Shown piece by piece: positions 1 to 7,783 of a DNA stretch of 64,000 nt. The first letter of the stretch is position 1; the number at the start of each line of letters is the position of its first letter. Position numbers and translations under genes: made by a program. The DNA lies in contig NZ_AOPZ01000014.1 of the NCBI RefSeq assembly GCF_000414115.1, forward strand, positions 1 through 64,000, read 5' to 3'. The notes below the pieces were generated by a model. The model was not told the DNA's origin, searched no databases, and saw only the letters and a list, made by a program, of their open reading frames with translations. Source of the DNA: Streptomyces aurantiacus JA 4570 (GTDB lineage Bacteria > Actinomycetota > Actinomycetes > Streptomycetales > Streptomycetaceae).

Positions 1-621
1 GCGCCGCCCGCCGCGCCCCCGGCCCGGCTGCGCGACGTGTTCCAGGCCCGCTACCGGCGCCGCACCACCATGCTGTGGCTCTTCTGCACCCTGTCGGTGG
101 TCGGCTACTACGGCTTTGGCGCGCTCGCCCCGCAGATCCTGGCCGCCAAGGGATACGACGTGGTCACCAGCATCGGCTACACCGCGGTGTCCTTCCTCGG
201 CTACCCCCTGGGCGCCCTGCTCTCGGTGCCGGTCATGGACCGCATGGAACGCAAACGGCTCGTCGCCGTCTCGGCCGCGGCGATGGCCCTGTCCGGACTG
301 GGCTTCGCCTACGCGGGCTCGGCCCCGCTCATCATGGCCCTGGGCATCGCCTACACCCTGGTGAGCAACATCTTCTCCACCGCCAGCCACGTCTACCTGG
401 CCGAGCAGTACCCCACCGCGATCCGCGCCCAGGCCACCGGCCTTGCCTACTCGCTGTCCAAACTCAGCGCCGCGGCCCTGCCCTTCGCCCTGCTGCCCGT
501 CCTCGACGCCCACGGCCCGGGCCCGATGTTCGCCGTCATCGCCGGCGCCATGGCCACCCTGGTCGCCGTCGTCCTGCTGCTGGGCCCGCGCACCACCGGC
601 GTCTGCGTCGACCGCGACTGA
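1..621 (+). CDS. MFS transporter, C-terminal part (5' end outside window)
   Basis: Reading frame open from the first base to a TGA at 619-621; the start lies upstream of the window. The visible 206 residues contain about five hydrophobic membrane segments and the cytoplasmic loop motif DRMERKR typical of major facilitator transporters. A conserved AEQYPTAIRAQATG stretch resembles the loop after TM10 in the sugar/metabolite transporter branch. Known of the family: proton-driven uptake or efflux at the cytoplasmic membrane. Inference: it could be an exporter or resistance gene for the cluster product, but the substrate cannot be read from this fragment. It converges with the ACP gene at 726-1001, separated by a hairpin terminator. 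Confidence 0.85.
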   Translation, partial: APPAAPPARLRDVFQARYRRRTTMLWLFCTLSVVGYYGFGALAPQILAAKGYDVVTSIGYTAVSFLGYPLGALLSVPVMDRMERKRLVAVSAAAMALSGLGFAYAGSAPLIMALGIAYTLVSNIFSTASHVYLAEQYPTAIRAQATGLAYSLSKLSAAALPFALLPVLDAHGPGPMFAVIAGAMATLVAVVLLLGPRTTGVCVDRD

Positions 622-627
622 CACCCC

Positions 628-681
628 CCGGCCCCGGCCCGCACAGGCGGCGGGGCCGGACCCCCGAAAAGGGATCCGGCC
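628..681. terminator. Overlapping hairpins between convergent genes
   Basis: A 9-bp perfect stem (CCGGCCCCG at 628-636 with CGGGGCCGG at 651-659) overlaps a second hairpin (GGCCGGA at 654-660 with TCCGGCC at 675-681, plus an inner CCC/GGG around GAAAA). The two are mutually exclusive. They sit between the MFS gene and the minus-strand ACP gene, so a bidirectional terminator is likely. There is no U-tract, as is usual in Streptomyces. Confidence 0.6.
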
Positions 682-725
682 CCGCCCCGCACCGGCCGGC
701 CCTCCAGCACGCCCGGCCGGGCCTC

Positions 726-1001
726 TCAGCTGTGGACGACCTCTTTGTGCTCCGCGGCAAGGAAACCCGCCATCAGAGCCAGCGTCGAGTACTCCAGGGC
801 AACGCTCGGGTCCAGGACGAGACCGAACTCCTCCTCGATGTCACCGAACAGGCCCAGGGCCGCCACCGAGTCAAGGCCGTACTCGACGTAGGGAACGTCG
901 GGATTGATCCGCGAAGGGGGCAGGGACACCTGAGCGCCCAGCCTCTCCGTGAGCCAGCCGAGAATCTCGCTCTCGGACATGACCGGCTCCCTGTCTGCCA
1001 T
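726..1001 (-). CDS. Free-standing acyl carrier protein
   Basis: 91-residue phosphopantetheine-binding protein. The carrier motif reads YGLDSVAAL, with Ser45 as the predicted 4'-phosphopantetheine attachment site, and acidic helices around it fit the ACP fold. The ATG at 1001 was chosen over an in-frame start at 1085 because AAGGAG lies just upstream of 1001. The partner enzyme is not obvious: neighbours are an MFS gene and a divergent flavin reductase. Within the cluster it could hold a PKS-related acyl unit such as an alkylmalonyl precursor, or an amino acid; the DSV context looks more like PKS ACPs than NRPS PCPs (LGGxS). This is distinct from the second small ACP at 5343-5591. Confidence 0.8.
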   Translation of the reverse strand: MADREPVMSESEILGWLTERLGAQVSLPPSRINPDVPYVEYGLDSVAALGLFGDIEEEFGLVLDPSVALEYSTLALMAGFLAAEHKEVVHS

Positions 1002-1245
1002 GAGCAACTCCTTACGTGTCCTGACGTGGTCCGTCGGCAAGTGCCTACGCCCATTGCCTACGAGAGCCATCCTGCTCCCCGCCACTCAACCCCCACTTGA
1101 CCCGGGCCCGCCCCCCACCGCCCGCCCGGCACCGTCTCCAGCAGGTCTTGAGTGGTTCTTGGCATCGTCTCCAGCACCCCGCCCCACCCCCCTTCCGCAC
1201 CCCCGTCCGGCACCCCGCCGCCCACCTCGCGAAGGAGCACCCGCC

Positions 1246-1791
1246 ATGACCCCTGTCCAGGAGCAGACCCCGCCGGCCCAGGTCCGGCCCGGGGCCGGCG
1301 CCCAGGCGTTCAAGGACGCGATGGCCCTGCTGGCCGCCCCCGTCAGCGTGGTGACCGCCCGGGACGCGGCCGGCCGGCGCCGGGGATTCACTGCCAGCTC
1401 GGTCACCTCCGTCTCCCTGGACCCGCCGCTGGTGATGGTCGGCATCGCCCTCACCTCCAGCTGCCACGACGCCATGACCCAAAGCGGCGAGTTCGTCATC
1501 AACCTGCTGGGCGAACAGCACCGCCCCATCGCCCAGCGCTTCGCCACCCGCGGCGTCGACCGCTTCGCCCCCGGCGACTTCTGCGCCTGGGACGACACCA
1601 CGGCCCTGCCCTGCCTCCCCGACGCCACGGTCCTGCTGCGCTGCACCACCGCGGACGTGATCCGCGCCGGCGACCACGACCTGCTGCTCGCCACCCCCCG
1701 CCAGATCCGCATCCGCGACCACGCGGTGCCGCCCCTGCTGTGGTACCGGCGCGGCTTTCACACCCCCGTCCCCGCCCCGGCCGCCGCCTGA
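1246..1791 (+). CDS. Flavin reductase-like FMN-binding protein
   Basis: 181 residues of the flavin reductase (DIM6/NTAB, HpaC-like) family. Recognisable features are the N-terminal AFKDAMALLAAPVSVVTA region, the flavin-binding GFTASSVTSVSLDPPLVM segment, and a C-terminal LLWYRRGF typical of these proteins. Family role: NAD(P)H-dependent reduction of free FMN or FAD, handing reduced flavin to a two-component monooxygenase. A likely client is the FAD-dependent enzyme at 11776-12963 or an N-hydroxylase outside the window; this is inference. The ATG at 1246 is preceded by GAAGGAG with good spacing. The gene is divergent from the ACP at 726-1001 and runs toward the P450 at 1900. Confidence 0.85.
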   Translation: MTPVQEQTPPAQVRPGAGAQAFKDAMALLAAPVSVVTARDAAGRRRGFTASSVTSVSLDPPLVMVGIALTSSCHDAMTQSGEFVINLLGEQHRPIAQRFATRGVDRFAPGDFCAWDDTTALPCLPDATVLLRCTTADVIRAGDHDLLLATPRQIRIRDHAVPPLLWYRRGFHTPVPAPAAA

Positions 1792-1899
1792 CCCCACCCG
1801 CCCCGTCAGGCACCAGTCAGCAGCACGTCAACGCCGCGCCCTACGGTCGGCCATCGACCGGCTACCCCCGACCGGCACCGCATCCAAGGACGTGTGACC

Positions 1900-3075
1900 A
1901 TGGCGAACCCCACCTACCCCATGACCCGCCAGTGCCCGATGTCCCCACCCGCCCAGTACGCCGACCTGCGCGCGCACGGACCGGCCAGGGTGGACCTGCC
2001 CGACGGCGGCTGGGCCTGGCTGCTCACCGGCTACGACGATGTGCGCCAGGCCATGAACGACCCGCGCTTCAGCTCCGACGACACCAAGATGGGCCGGGCG
2101 CGCACCGAACTGCCCCCGAACGAGAACCTCAACTCCTTCTGGCGCATGGACGAGCCCGAGCACGGCCGCCAACGGCACATGATGATGAGCGAGTTCACCG
2201 CCAAACGCATCAAGGAATGGCGCCCGCGCATCCAAAAACTCGTCGACGAACTCCTGGACCGCCTCCAGAGCCTGCCGCGCCCGCTCGACCTGTACGCCGA
2301 GTTCGCCCTGGCCCTGCCCACCCAGGTCATCGCCCAGCTCCTCGGCGTGCCCCAGCAGGACTACCGCACCTTCGCCGAGCAGAGCCGCACCATCTTGAGC
2401 CTGGACAAGCCCGAGGAGTCCTGGGCCGCCTACTACAAGATGAACGACTACCTCAACCGGCTCATCGACGAGCGCGAACGCGAGCCCCAGGACGACCTGA
2501 TCAGCCGCCTGATCACCGAGCGCGTACTGACCGGCGAACTGCCCCGCGAAGACCTGCTGCCGATGGTCCGCTTCATCCTCGTCTCCGGCTACGAGACCAC
2601 CACCAGCCAGATCGCGCTGAGCGCCCTGACCCTGATGACCAACCCCGACGTCCGCGACCGGCTCATCGAGGACCCCGACCGCGTCACCGCCTTCGTCGAG
2701 GAGTCACTGCGCTTCTGGTCGGTCTCCCAGGACAACGTCCTGCGCGTCGTCGATCAGGACATGACCTTCTCCGGCGCCGCCATGACCACGGGCGACCTGG
2801 TGATCCTGGCCGTGCCCGGCGCCAACCACGACGCGAGCGCCTTCCCCGACCCCGAACGCTTCGACCTGGAGCGCGGCGAGAACCGGCACGTCGCCTTCGG
2901 CTTCGGCACCCACCTGTGCGCCGGCGCCTCCCTGGCCCGCCGCGAGGTCGAGATCGCCGTCACCTCGCTCCTTGCCCGCCTGCCCGGCATCCGCCTGGCC
3001 TGCGACATCGAAGACCTGACGTTCCGTCACAAGAGTCTGGTGTACGGCCTGGAGCGCCTCCCGGTCACCTGGTGA
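1900..3075 (+). CDS. Cytochrome P450 (tailoring hydroxylase)
   Basis: 391-residue bacterial class I P450. The I-helix oxygen-activation motif is SGYETTTSQ, the K-helix ExxR is EESLRFW, and the heme-ligand loop is FGFGTHLCAGASLARRE with Cys340 as thiolate ligand. AAGGA at 1886-1890 is nine bases from the ATG at 1900 and only three from a GTG at 1894, so ATG is preferred. It needs ferredoxin and reductase partners, none seen here. Candidate jobs in an azinothricin-type pathway are hydroxylation at C2 of the acyl chain, of a piperazate, or of an amide nitrogen; the sequence alone does not decide. It converges with the reductase at 3188-4363 across a long terminator. Confidence 0.9.
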   Translation: MANPTYPMTRQCPMSPPAQYADLRAHGPARVDLPDGGWAWLLTGYDDVRQAMNDPRFSSDDTKMGRARTELPPNENLNSFWRMDEPEHGRQRHMMMSEFTAKRIKEWRPRIQKLVDELLDRLQSLPRPLDLYAEFALALPTQVIAQLLGVPQQDYRTFAEQSRTILSLDKPEESWAAYYKMNDYLNRLIDEREREPQDDLISRLITERVLTGELPREDLLPMVRFILVSGYETTTSQIALSALTLMTNPDVRDRLIEDPDRVTAFVEESLRFWSVSQDNVLRVVDQDMTFSGAAMTTGDLVILAVPGANHDASAFPDPERFDLERGENRHVAFGFGTHLCAGASLARREVEIAVTSLLARLPGIRLACDIEDLTFRHKSLVYGLERLPVTW

Positions 3076-3107
3076 AGACCGCCTGGGCCGCCCGGCCCCG
3101 GTGCGGC

Positions 3108-3162
3108 GGGGCACAGGCCGGCCCCGGGACCCCCACGGGGCCCCGGGGCCGGCCTGTGCCCC
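3108..3162. terminator. Long GC-rich bidirectional terminator
   Basis: A perfect 21-bp inverted repeat: left arm 3108-3128 beginning GGGGCACAGGCC, right arm 3142-3162, with a 13-nt loop. It lies between the convergent P450 and reductase genes and can fold on either transcript. It is the strongest hairpin seen in the window. Confidence 0.85.
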
Positions 3163-3187
3163 TCTCTGCTCGCAGCGCCCCGGGCGC

Positions 3188-4363
3188 TCAGAGGGGGTTG
3201 ACGCTGTACATCGGGAAGTACGAGCCGATCCTGCCGTTCGCGTAGTCGTCGGCCAGCTCGGGCACGGCCTCGAAGTCGTAGATCACATCCGAGCCCTTGG
3301 GCGCCATCCAGCCCTCGGCCTCCTGGAAGTCCCGGATGGCCGGCGAGTCCTGGATGCGCCACACGTGCGTGTTCACATGGATGTGCCGGCTGATGCACTC
3401 CGCGCCGCGCAGATGCGACAGGCGCATCCCCGCCTTCCAGCCGCACGTGGTGACGATGCCCTCGCGGGCCAGGGCGGCCAGGGTGACGTCGTACAGCGGC
3501 TCGCCGATGTTGTCCACGAAGATCGCGACACCGTGGCCGTCGCTGAGGTCGTTGACGAGGTCCTCGAAGGCCGCGACCGACGCCCGGCGCCGCTGGTGGC
3601 GCTCACGGTCGTTGCGTTCCGCGCGGGTGGGCAGCGACAGCGCGGGGAACTGGCGGCGGTCCACCGGGGTGATGCCGTTGTCCCGCAGGAAGGCGATCCG
3701 CTCGTCGGAGCCCGCCGTCATCGCCACCCGGAACCCGGCCCGCTTGGCCAGCATCAGCTCGGCGAAGGCCACCCCGCCGCCCCAGCCGAACACCAGGTGG
3801 TTGGCCGGGTCGTCGTCGACGACCTGGGTGCGCCAGCACCCGTACGCCTTGTTCCAGTTGTCCCAGGCGGTGAAGTACCGCCCGTAGGTGGCCCACTGGG
3901 GCAGCGAGTACACGGTGGAATCCGGAATGGGCAGCAGGATCCGCGCGTCCATCTTCGACCGCTTGGCCAGCAGGCCGATGGTGTCGGGACAGTCGTAGGC
4001 GTAGGCGAGTTCGGCGTAGCCGAAGCGGTCGAGCTTGCCGAAGGGCAGCAGCAGGCACAGATCGCCCTCGCGGACCTGGATGTCCCGGCGGCCGCCCGTG
4101 TTGACCTTCAGCACGCGCACCACGCCCAGATTGCCCAGGACCACCGCGTCCTCGCCGCGGCTGCTGCACACATCGATGGGGGAGCGGGCCAGCGCATGGT
4201 CGACGTTGGCCTCCCAGGAGCCGAGGATCGGCTCCACCAGCGCCTCACCCTCCTGCAGCGCCCCGAAGGTGAACCGGTCGCGTTGCAGCACACTGCCGAG
4301 TCCGCCGTCGTGCGCGCCGGCCACCGCACCGGAGCGCAGGACCCAGGCTTCTGGTGAGTAGAT
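3188..4363 (-). CDS. MDR-family reductase, crotonyl-CoA carboxylase/reductase-like
   Basis: About 390 residues of the medium-chain dehydrogenase/reductase superfamily without structural zinc ligands. A Rossmann nucleotide site is seen in HLVFGWGGGVAFAELM and the C-terminal half has IVTTCGWKAGMRLSHLRG followed by a His-containing NTHVW segment that could match the reductase core of crotonyl-CoA carboxylase/reductases. The N-terminal half is divergent, so it is not a canonical CCR. The context (KASIII, ACP, branched-acid E1 subunits) suggests reduction or reductive carboxylation of an enoyl thioester to give a branched alkylmalonyl extender. The start is unclear: no ATG, GTG or TTG lies in frame between the KASIII stop and a GTG at 4324. 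A strong GGAGGT at 4373-4368 precedes an ATC at 4363, used here. The alternatives are GTG 4324 or GTG 4459, the latter overlapping KASIII by 52 nt. Confidence 0.65.
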   Translation of the reverse strand: MYSPEAWVLRSGAVAGAHDGGLGSVLQRDRFTFGALQEGEALVEPILGSWEANVDHALARSPIDVCSSRGEDAVVLGNLGVVRVLKVNTGGRRDIQVREGDLCLLLPFGKLDRFGYAELAYAYDCPDTIGLLAKRSKMDARILLPIPDSTVYSLPQWATYGRYFTAWDNWNKAYGCWRTQVVDDDPANHLVFGWGGGVAFAELMLAKRAGFRVAMTAGSDERIAFLRDNGITPVDRRQFPALSLPTRAERNDRERHQRRRASVAAFEDLVNDLSDGHGVAIFVDNIGEPLYDVTLAALAREGIVTTCGWKAGMRLSHLRGAECISRHIHVNTHVWRIQDSPAIRDFQEAEGWMAPKGSDVIYDFEAVPELADDYANGRIGSYFPMYSVNPL

Positions 4364-4407
4364 GACAACCTCCAGTGATCGAGTACGTTCCCGCGTTCCC
4401 GGCGCGG

Positions 4408-5346
4408 TCAGAAAGCGGCGACGGCCGGCACCCGGTAGTCCACCGAGACACCGCCCCACGCCTCACCGGCGCCGTAGGCCACGGCGCCGAGCCGGCCCTG
4501 GGCGGGCAGACTCCCGGCGTCCAGCTCCTCGGCGAACGCCAGCGGGATGGTGGCCGACGAGGTGTTCCCGGAGTTCTCGATCCGGTTCACGAAGGGCACG
4601 CCGAGATGGCCGGCGAAGGCGCTGACCTGGTCCAGGATGCGGCCGTTGGCCTGGTGGCCGACCATGACGGTCGGCGCGGGGCCGTGGTCGAAGAGGTACT
4701 GCGCCGACTCCGACATCCGGCGCACGGCCCGGTCGTACACCTGCATCCCGTCCAGGTGGATGCCGCCCGCGCCGGTCTCGCGCATCAGCGCCTCCTGGGA
4801 GCCGTCGCAGCCCGCGACCTGGCAGAAGCCCGCGAACTCCGGGCGGTCCTGGAGCAGCACGGCCGCGGAGCCGTCGGCGAAGATCGGCGCCGTCTGCCGG
4901 TCGGTGCGGTCCACCAGGCGGGACATGGCCTCCACCGAGCACACCAGGACCGAGCGCGCCTGCCCGGCCTCGCACAGCGAGAGCCCGGTGACCAGGCCGT
5001 AGACGAAGCCGCAGCAGGCCGCGTTCATGTCGAAGGCCAGCACCGAGGGCCCCAGGCCGATGAGCTGCGCCACCTTCTGCGCGATGCCCGGCACGCGCTG
5101 CTGCACCGAGGTGCTGACCACCACCAGGGCGCCGATCGAGGAGGGGTCCTCCATCCTTGTGACGATCGGCGCGCACGCCTCCGCCGCCACCTCCGCCAGC
5201 GGGGTCTCCTCCGGCAGCCAGGAGCGCGAGGCGATGCCGCTGCGGCGCCGGATCCACTCGTCGGTCAGACCGATCGACGCGAAGTGGTCGTTGTCGATGA
5301 TCTGGCCCGGCTTCGCGGTGGCGATGTCGACTATGCCCGCGCTCAT
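4408..5346 (-). CDS. KASIII (FabH-like) ketoacyl synthase
   Basis: 312 residues with the FabH/KASIII thiolase fold. The Cys-His-Asn triad is visible: Cys111 in NAACCGFVYG, His in GHQANGRI, and Asn in ENSGNTSSATIP. An unusual second Cys follows the nucleophile. Family reaction: decarboxylative condensation of an acyl primer (usually CoA-bound) with malonyl-ACP. Its ATG overlaps the stop of the preceding ACP gene by four bases (ATGA), so the two are translationally coupled. With E1 alpha/beta and a lipoyl domain upstream, the predicted job is to extend a branched acyl group by two carbons, giving the beta-ketoacyl precursor of a branched alkylmalonyl unit. It is not part of a full fatty-acid operon, because no FabD, FabF or FabG accompanies it. 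Confidence 0.88.
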   Translation of the reverse strand: MSAGIVDIATAKPGQIIDNDHFASIGLTDEWIRRRSGIASRSWLPEETPLAEVAAEACAPIVTRMEDPSSIGALVVVSTSVQQRVPGIAQKVAQLIGLGPSVLAFDMNAACCGFVYGLVTGLSLCEAGQARSVLVCSVEAMSRLVDRTDRQTAPIFADGSAAVLLQDRPEFAGFCQVAGCDGSQEALMRETGAGGIHLDGMQVYDRAVRRMSESAQYLFDHGPAPTVMVGHQANGRILDQVSAFAGHLGVPFVNRIENSGNTSSATIPLAFAEELDAGSLPAQGRLGAVAYGAGEAWGGVSVDYRVPAVAAF

Positions 5347-5591
5347 CCCCGGCTCGCCAACTTCACGAAATAGGTGCTGAACTCGTCCAGGAAGGCGAAC
5401 CCCGCGGTCTCCCGCAAATCGCCCTTGACCTGGAGTTCCTGCTCCAGCTGCTGGTGCAGCTCCACCAGGTCCAGGGAGTCCAGGTCCAAGTCGGCGACCG
5501 GCCGGCCGAGGTCGTCGGGGCCCAACGAGGCGTCGCGCTCGCGCAGTTTGGCCAGCATGGTGTCCGCGATACGGCTTTCGATGTCGCTCAT
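5343..5591 (-). CDS. Acyl carrier protein paired with KASIII
   Basis: 82-residue ACP with DLDLDSLDLVELH; Ser39 is the phosphopantetheine site. The DSLDLVE motif is close to fatty-acid and type II ACPs. Its ATG at 5591 is preceded by GAGAAGGAA. It overlaps the KASIII start by four bases and follows the lipoyl-domain gene by 61 nt. Likely role: carrying the malonyl or branched beta-ketoacyl intermediate for the KASIII and the reductase. The longer in-frame extension toward 5684 has no family similarity and was not used. Confidence 0.88.
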   Translation of the reverse strand: MSDIESRIADTMLAKLRERDASLGPDDLGRPVADLDLDSLDLVELHQQLEQELQVKGDLRETAGFAFLDEFSTYFVKLASRG

Positions 5592-5652
5592 GTTCCTTCT
5601 CCGCTCAAGTGACTGGATCTCTGCCTCCCCGGGCGCCCGGGGGCAGGGTGGG

Positions 5653-5901
5653 CTAGCCGGCCGCCAACTGGTACAGCGCCTCACCGGACTTGAGGATCGT
5701 GCCGACCGCCGCGCAGTGGGCCGTGACCTGCCCGCCGCGCTCCGCCACGATCTCCGTGCTGGCCTTGTCGGTCTCCACGACCGCGATCACGTCGCCCCGC
5801 TCGACCCGGTCGCCGACCGCGGCGACCCACTCCACGAGCAGGGCCTCGGCCAGACCGTGCCCGAAGCTGGGAACGTGCATGTCCACAGGGGAGTCGCTCA
5901 C
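5653..5901 (-). CDS. Free-standing lipoyl (biotinyl/lipoyl) domain protein
   Basis: 82 residues covering one lipoyl domain and nothing else. The lipoylation motif is ETDKAST with Lys46 as the modified residue, flanked by the paired beta-hairpin glycines (AVGDRVERGDVI and GGQV). In classical dehydrogenase complexes this domain is the N-terminus of E2 and is followed by a subunit-binding domain and the acyltransferase core; both are absent. The GTG at 5901 overlaps the E1 beta stop by four bases (GTGA). Inference: E1 loads the acyl group onto this swinging arm and another enzyme, possibly KASIII, takes it off. No E3 (dihydrolipoamide dehydrogenase) gene is nearby, so reoxidation must rely on the primary-metabolism E3. 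Confidence 0.88.
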   Translation of the reverse strand: MSDSPVDMHVPSFGHGLAEALLVEWVAAVGDRVERGDVIAVVETDKASTEIVAERGGQVTAHCAAVGTILKSGEALYQLAAG

Positions 5902-6878
5902 TTCGTCATCACCAGCACCTCGTCCTTGATCTCCTGCACACCGATCAGATAGTCCTTCTCGAAGTCCGCCGGGGGATAGGCGCGGCGATCGGGCGCAAGG
6001 CGGCGCACCGGCCCGCGCAGCGCGCCGAAGCCGTGCTCGGCCACCGACGCGGCGATCTCCGCGCCGATACCGACGTCCTTGGACCCCTCGTGCACGACCA
6101 GCAGCCGCCCGGTGCGCGAGACCGACTCCAACACCGTGGCCATGTCCAGGGGCGCCACCCAGCGCAGGTCCACCACCTCGACGTCGACCTCGGGGCTCAG
6201 CGCGTGCGCCGCCTGAAGCACCTCGTTGGTGACCGCCCCGTACGTGGCGATCGTCACGTCCGTGCCGCGGCGCACGATCCGGGCCGCGCTCGGCGAGCGC
6301 GCCGGCTCGGGCTCCCGGGCGGGCGTGCTGCGCCGCCAGTACAGACGGATCGGCTCGTAGATCACCACCGGCGCGCCCAGCGTCACCGCGTACCGCAGGA
6401 TCTGCTCGGCGTCCTCACCGGTGGAGGGGCACGCCACCGAGATCCCCGGGACGCGGGCGAACAGCGCCTCGTTGGACTCGCTGTGGTGCTCCACCCCCCG
6501 CACCCCGCCGGCGGTCGGGATCCGCACCACCAGGCCCGGGCTGACCTGCCCGTTCCACCGGTCGCCGATGCGGGCCGCCTGGGTCACCAGCTGATTGACC
6601 GCGGGATAGGTGAACCCGTCGAACTGGATCTCGCAGATGGGCACCAGGCCGCTCATCGTCATGCCCACGGCCTGGCCCACGATGGTGGACTCCGCCAGCA
6701 GCGAGTCGCGCACCCGCTCCGCGCCGAAGCGCTCCCTCAGGCCCCGGGTCACCCGGAACACGCCCCCCAGACGGCCGATGTCCTCACCCAGCAGCAGCAC
6801 GCGGGGATCCTGCTCGAGCAGGTCGGCGAGGGTCGCGTTGATCGACTCCGCCAGGCGGGCGGACGGCACGGTGCTCAT
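5898..6878 (-). CDS. 2-oxoacid dehydrogenase E1 component, beta subunit
   Basis: 326 residues matching the transketolase-like pyrimidine-binding and C-terminal domains of pyruvate/branched-chain 2-oxoacid dehydrogenase E1 beta. Visible landmarks are LLGEDIGRLGGVF near the N-terminus, the FDGFTYPAVNQLVTQAARI helix, and the EHHSESNEALFARVPG loop. The ATG at 6878 shares one base with the TGA of E1 alpha (TGATG), so the two subunits are coupled. Role: with E1 alpha and thiamine diphosphate, decarboxylates a 2-oxoacid and acylates lipoyl-Lys. A branched-chain substrate (from Ile, Val or Leu) is inferred from the KASIII and reductase partners, not from residues in the protein. Confidence 0.9.
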   Translation of the reverse strand: MSTVPSARLAESINATLADLLEQDPRVLLLGEDIGRLGGVFRVTRGLRERFGAERVRDSLLAESTIVGQAVGMTMSGLVPICEIQFDGFTYPAVNQLVTQAARIGDRWNGQVSPGLVVRIPTAGGVRGVEHHSESNEALFARVPGISVACPSTGEDAEQILRYAVTLGAPVVIYEPIRLYWRRSTPAREPEPARSPSAARIVRRGTDVTIATYGAVTNEVLQAAHALSPEVDVEVVDLRWVAPLDMATVLESVSRTGRLLVVHEGSKDVGIGAEIAASVAEHGFGALRGPVRRLAPDRRAYPPADFEKDYLIGVQEIKDEVLVMTK

Positions 6879-7783
6879 CAGGCGTACTCCTTCATCAACC
6901 GCTCGCGCAGCTCGCGCACTTCGGCGTCGACGGCGTCGAACCACGCGCTGTCCACCAGGCCCAGACCGCTCAGGCGGGCCGCATACGCGCTCACCGGGTC
7001 CGCGGCCCTGGCCCGGGCGATGTCCTCGCGGCTGCGGTAGATCTCCTGGGCGTCGGAGGTCGAGTGACCGTGGATGCGCGCCACCGGGATCTCCACGAGG
7101 TAGGGCGCGCGCTGTTGGCGGACATGGGCGGCGGCCCGGGAACAGGACGAGAAGACGGCTTCGGGGTCCTGGCCGGAGACCCGCGCGGACTCGATGCCGA
7201 AGCCCCGGGCGCGCTCGGCCAGCGAGGTGCGCATCTGCTCCTCGGCCGGTTTCGAGATGGCCCAGCCGTTGTTCTGGCAGACGAACAGCACCGACGCCGA
7301 CTCCACGGCGGCCAGGTTCATCGCCTCCGACATGTCGCCCTCGCTGGTGGCGCCGTCGCCGATGTACACCACGACGAAGTCCTCTTGCCCCTGCAGCCGC
7401 TGCGCGATCGAGTAGCCGACGCCGTGCAGCGTCTGCGCGGCCAGCACCAGCGTGTAGGGGAAGAACCGCAGCCGGCGCGGGTCCCAGCCGCAGAAGGTGC
7501 GCCCGGCCCACTGCGCGAGCAGCTCCTCGGGCGCCACGCCCCGCAGCAGGGCGACGGCGTGCTCGCGGTAGGCGGGAAAGACCGTCGCCTCCGCCCCCAC
7601 GGCCAGCGCCGAGCCCACCTGCGCGGCCTCCTGGCCCTGGCAGGACAGCCAGAGGTCGAGCGCGCCCTGCTTCTGCAGCTGCTGGGCCTCCTCGTCGACG
7701 CCCCTGGCCACCAGCATGTGGCGCAACAGCGACCGTCGTGTGTCGTCGCCTGGATCTGTTTCGTACTCGGATTCTGACTTCAC
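6878..7783 (-). CDS. 2-oxoacid dehydrogenase E1 component, alpha subunit
   Basis: 301 residues with the thiamine diphosphate motif GDGATSEGDMSEAMN, ending in QNNGWAIS about 30 residues on, and the phosphorylation-loop region HGHSTSDAQEIYRSREDI of E1 alpha. The N-terminus includes the conserved RHMLVARGVDEEA helix and SCQGQEAAQVG. Start: GTG at 7783 with a GGTGAT seven bases upstream; there is no better start for a long way 5'. It is first in the operon E1 alpha, E1 beta, lipoyl domain, ACP, KASIII, reductase. The 687-bp region to the divergent mbtH gene must hold its promoter. Confidence 0.9.
   Translation of the reverse strand: MKSESEYETDPGDDTRRSLLRHMLVARGVDEEAQQLQKQGALDLWLSCQGQEAAQVGSALAVGAEATVFPAYREHAVALLRGVAPEELLAQWAGRTFCGWDPRRLRFFPYTLVLAAQTLHGVGYSIAQRLQGQEDFVVVYIGDGATSEGDMSEAMNLAAVESASVLFVCQNNGWAISKPAEEQMRTSLAERARGFGIESARVSGQDPEAVFSSCSRAAAHVRQQRAPYLVEIPVARIHGHSTSDAQEIYRSREDIARARAADPVSAYAARLSGLGLVDSAWFDAVDAEVRELRERLMKEYA

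Noticed and set aside
3188-4363. Calling the reductase a canonical crotonyl-CoA carboxylase/reductase
   Set aside because: The N-terminal half lacks the recognisable CCR sequence, so only the broader MDR/CCR-like label is supported.
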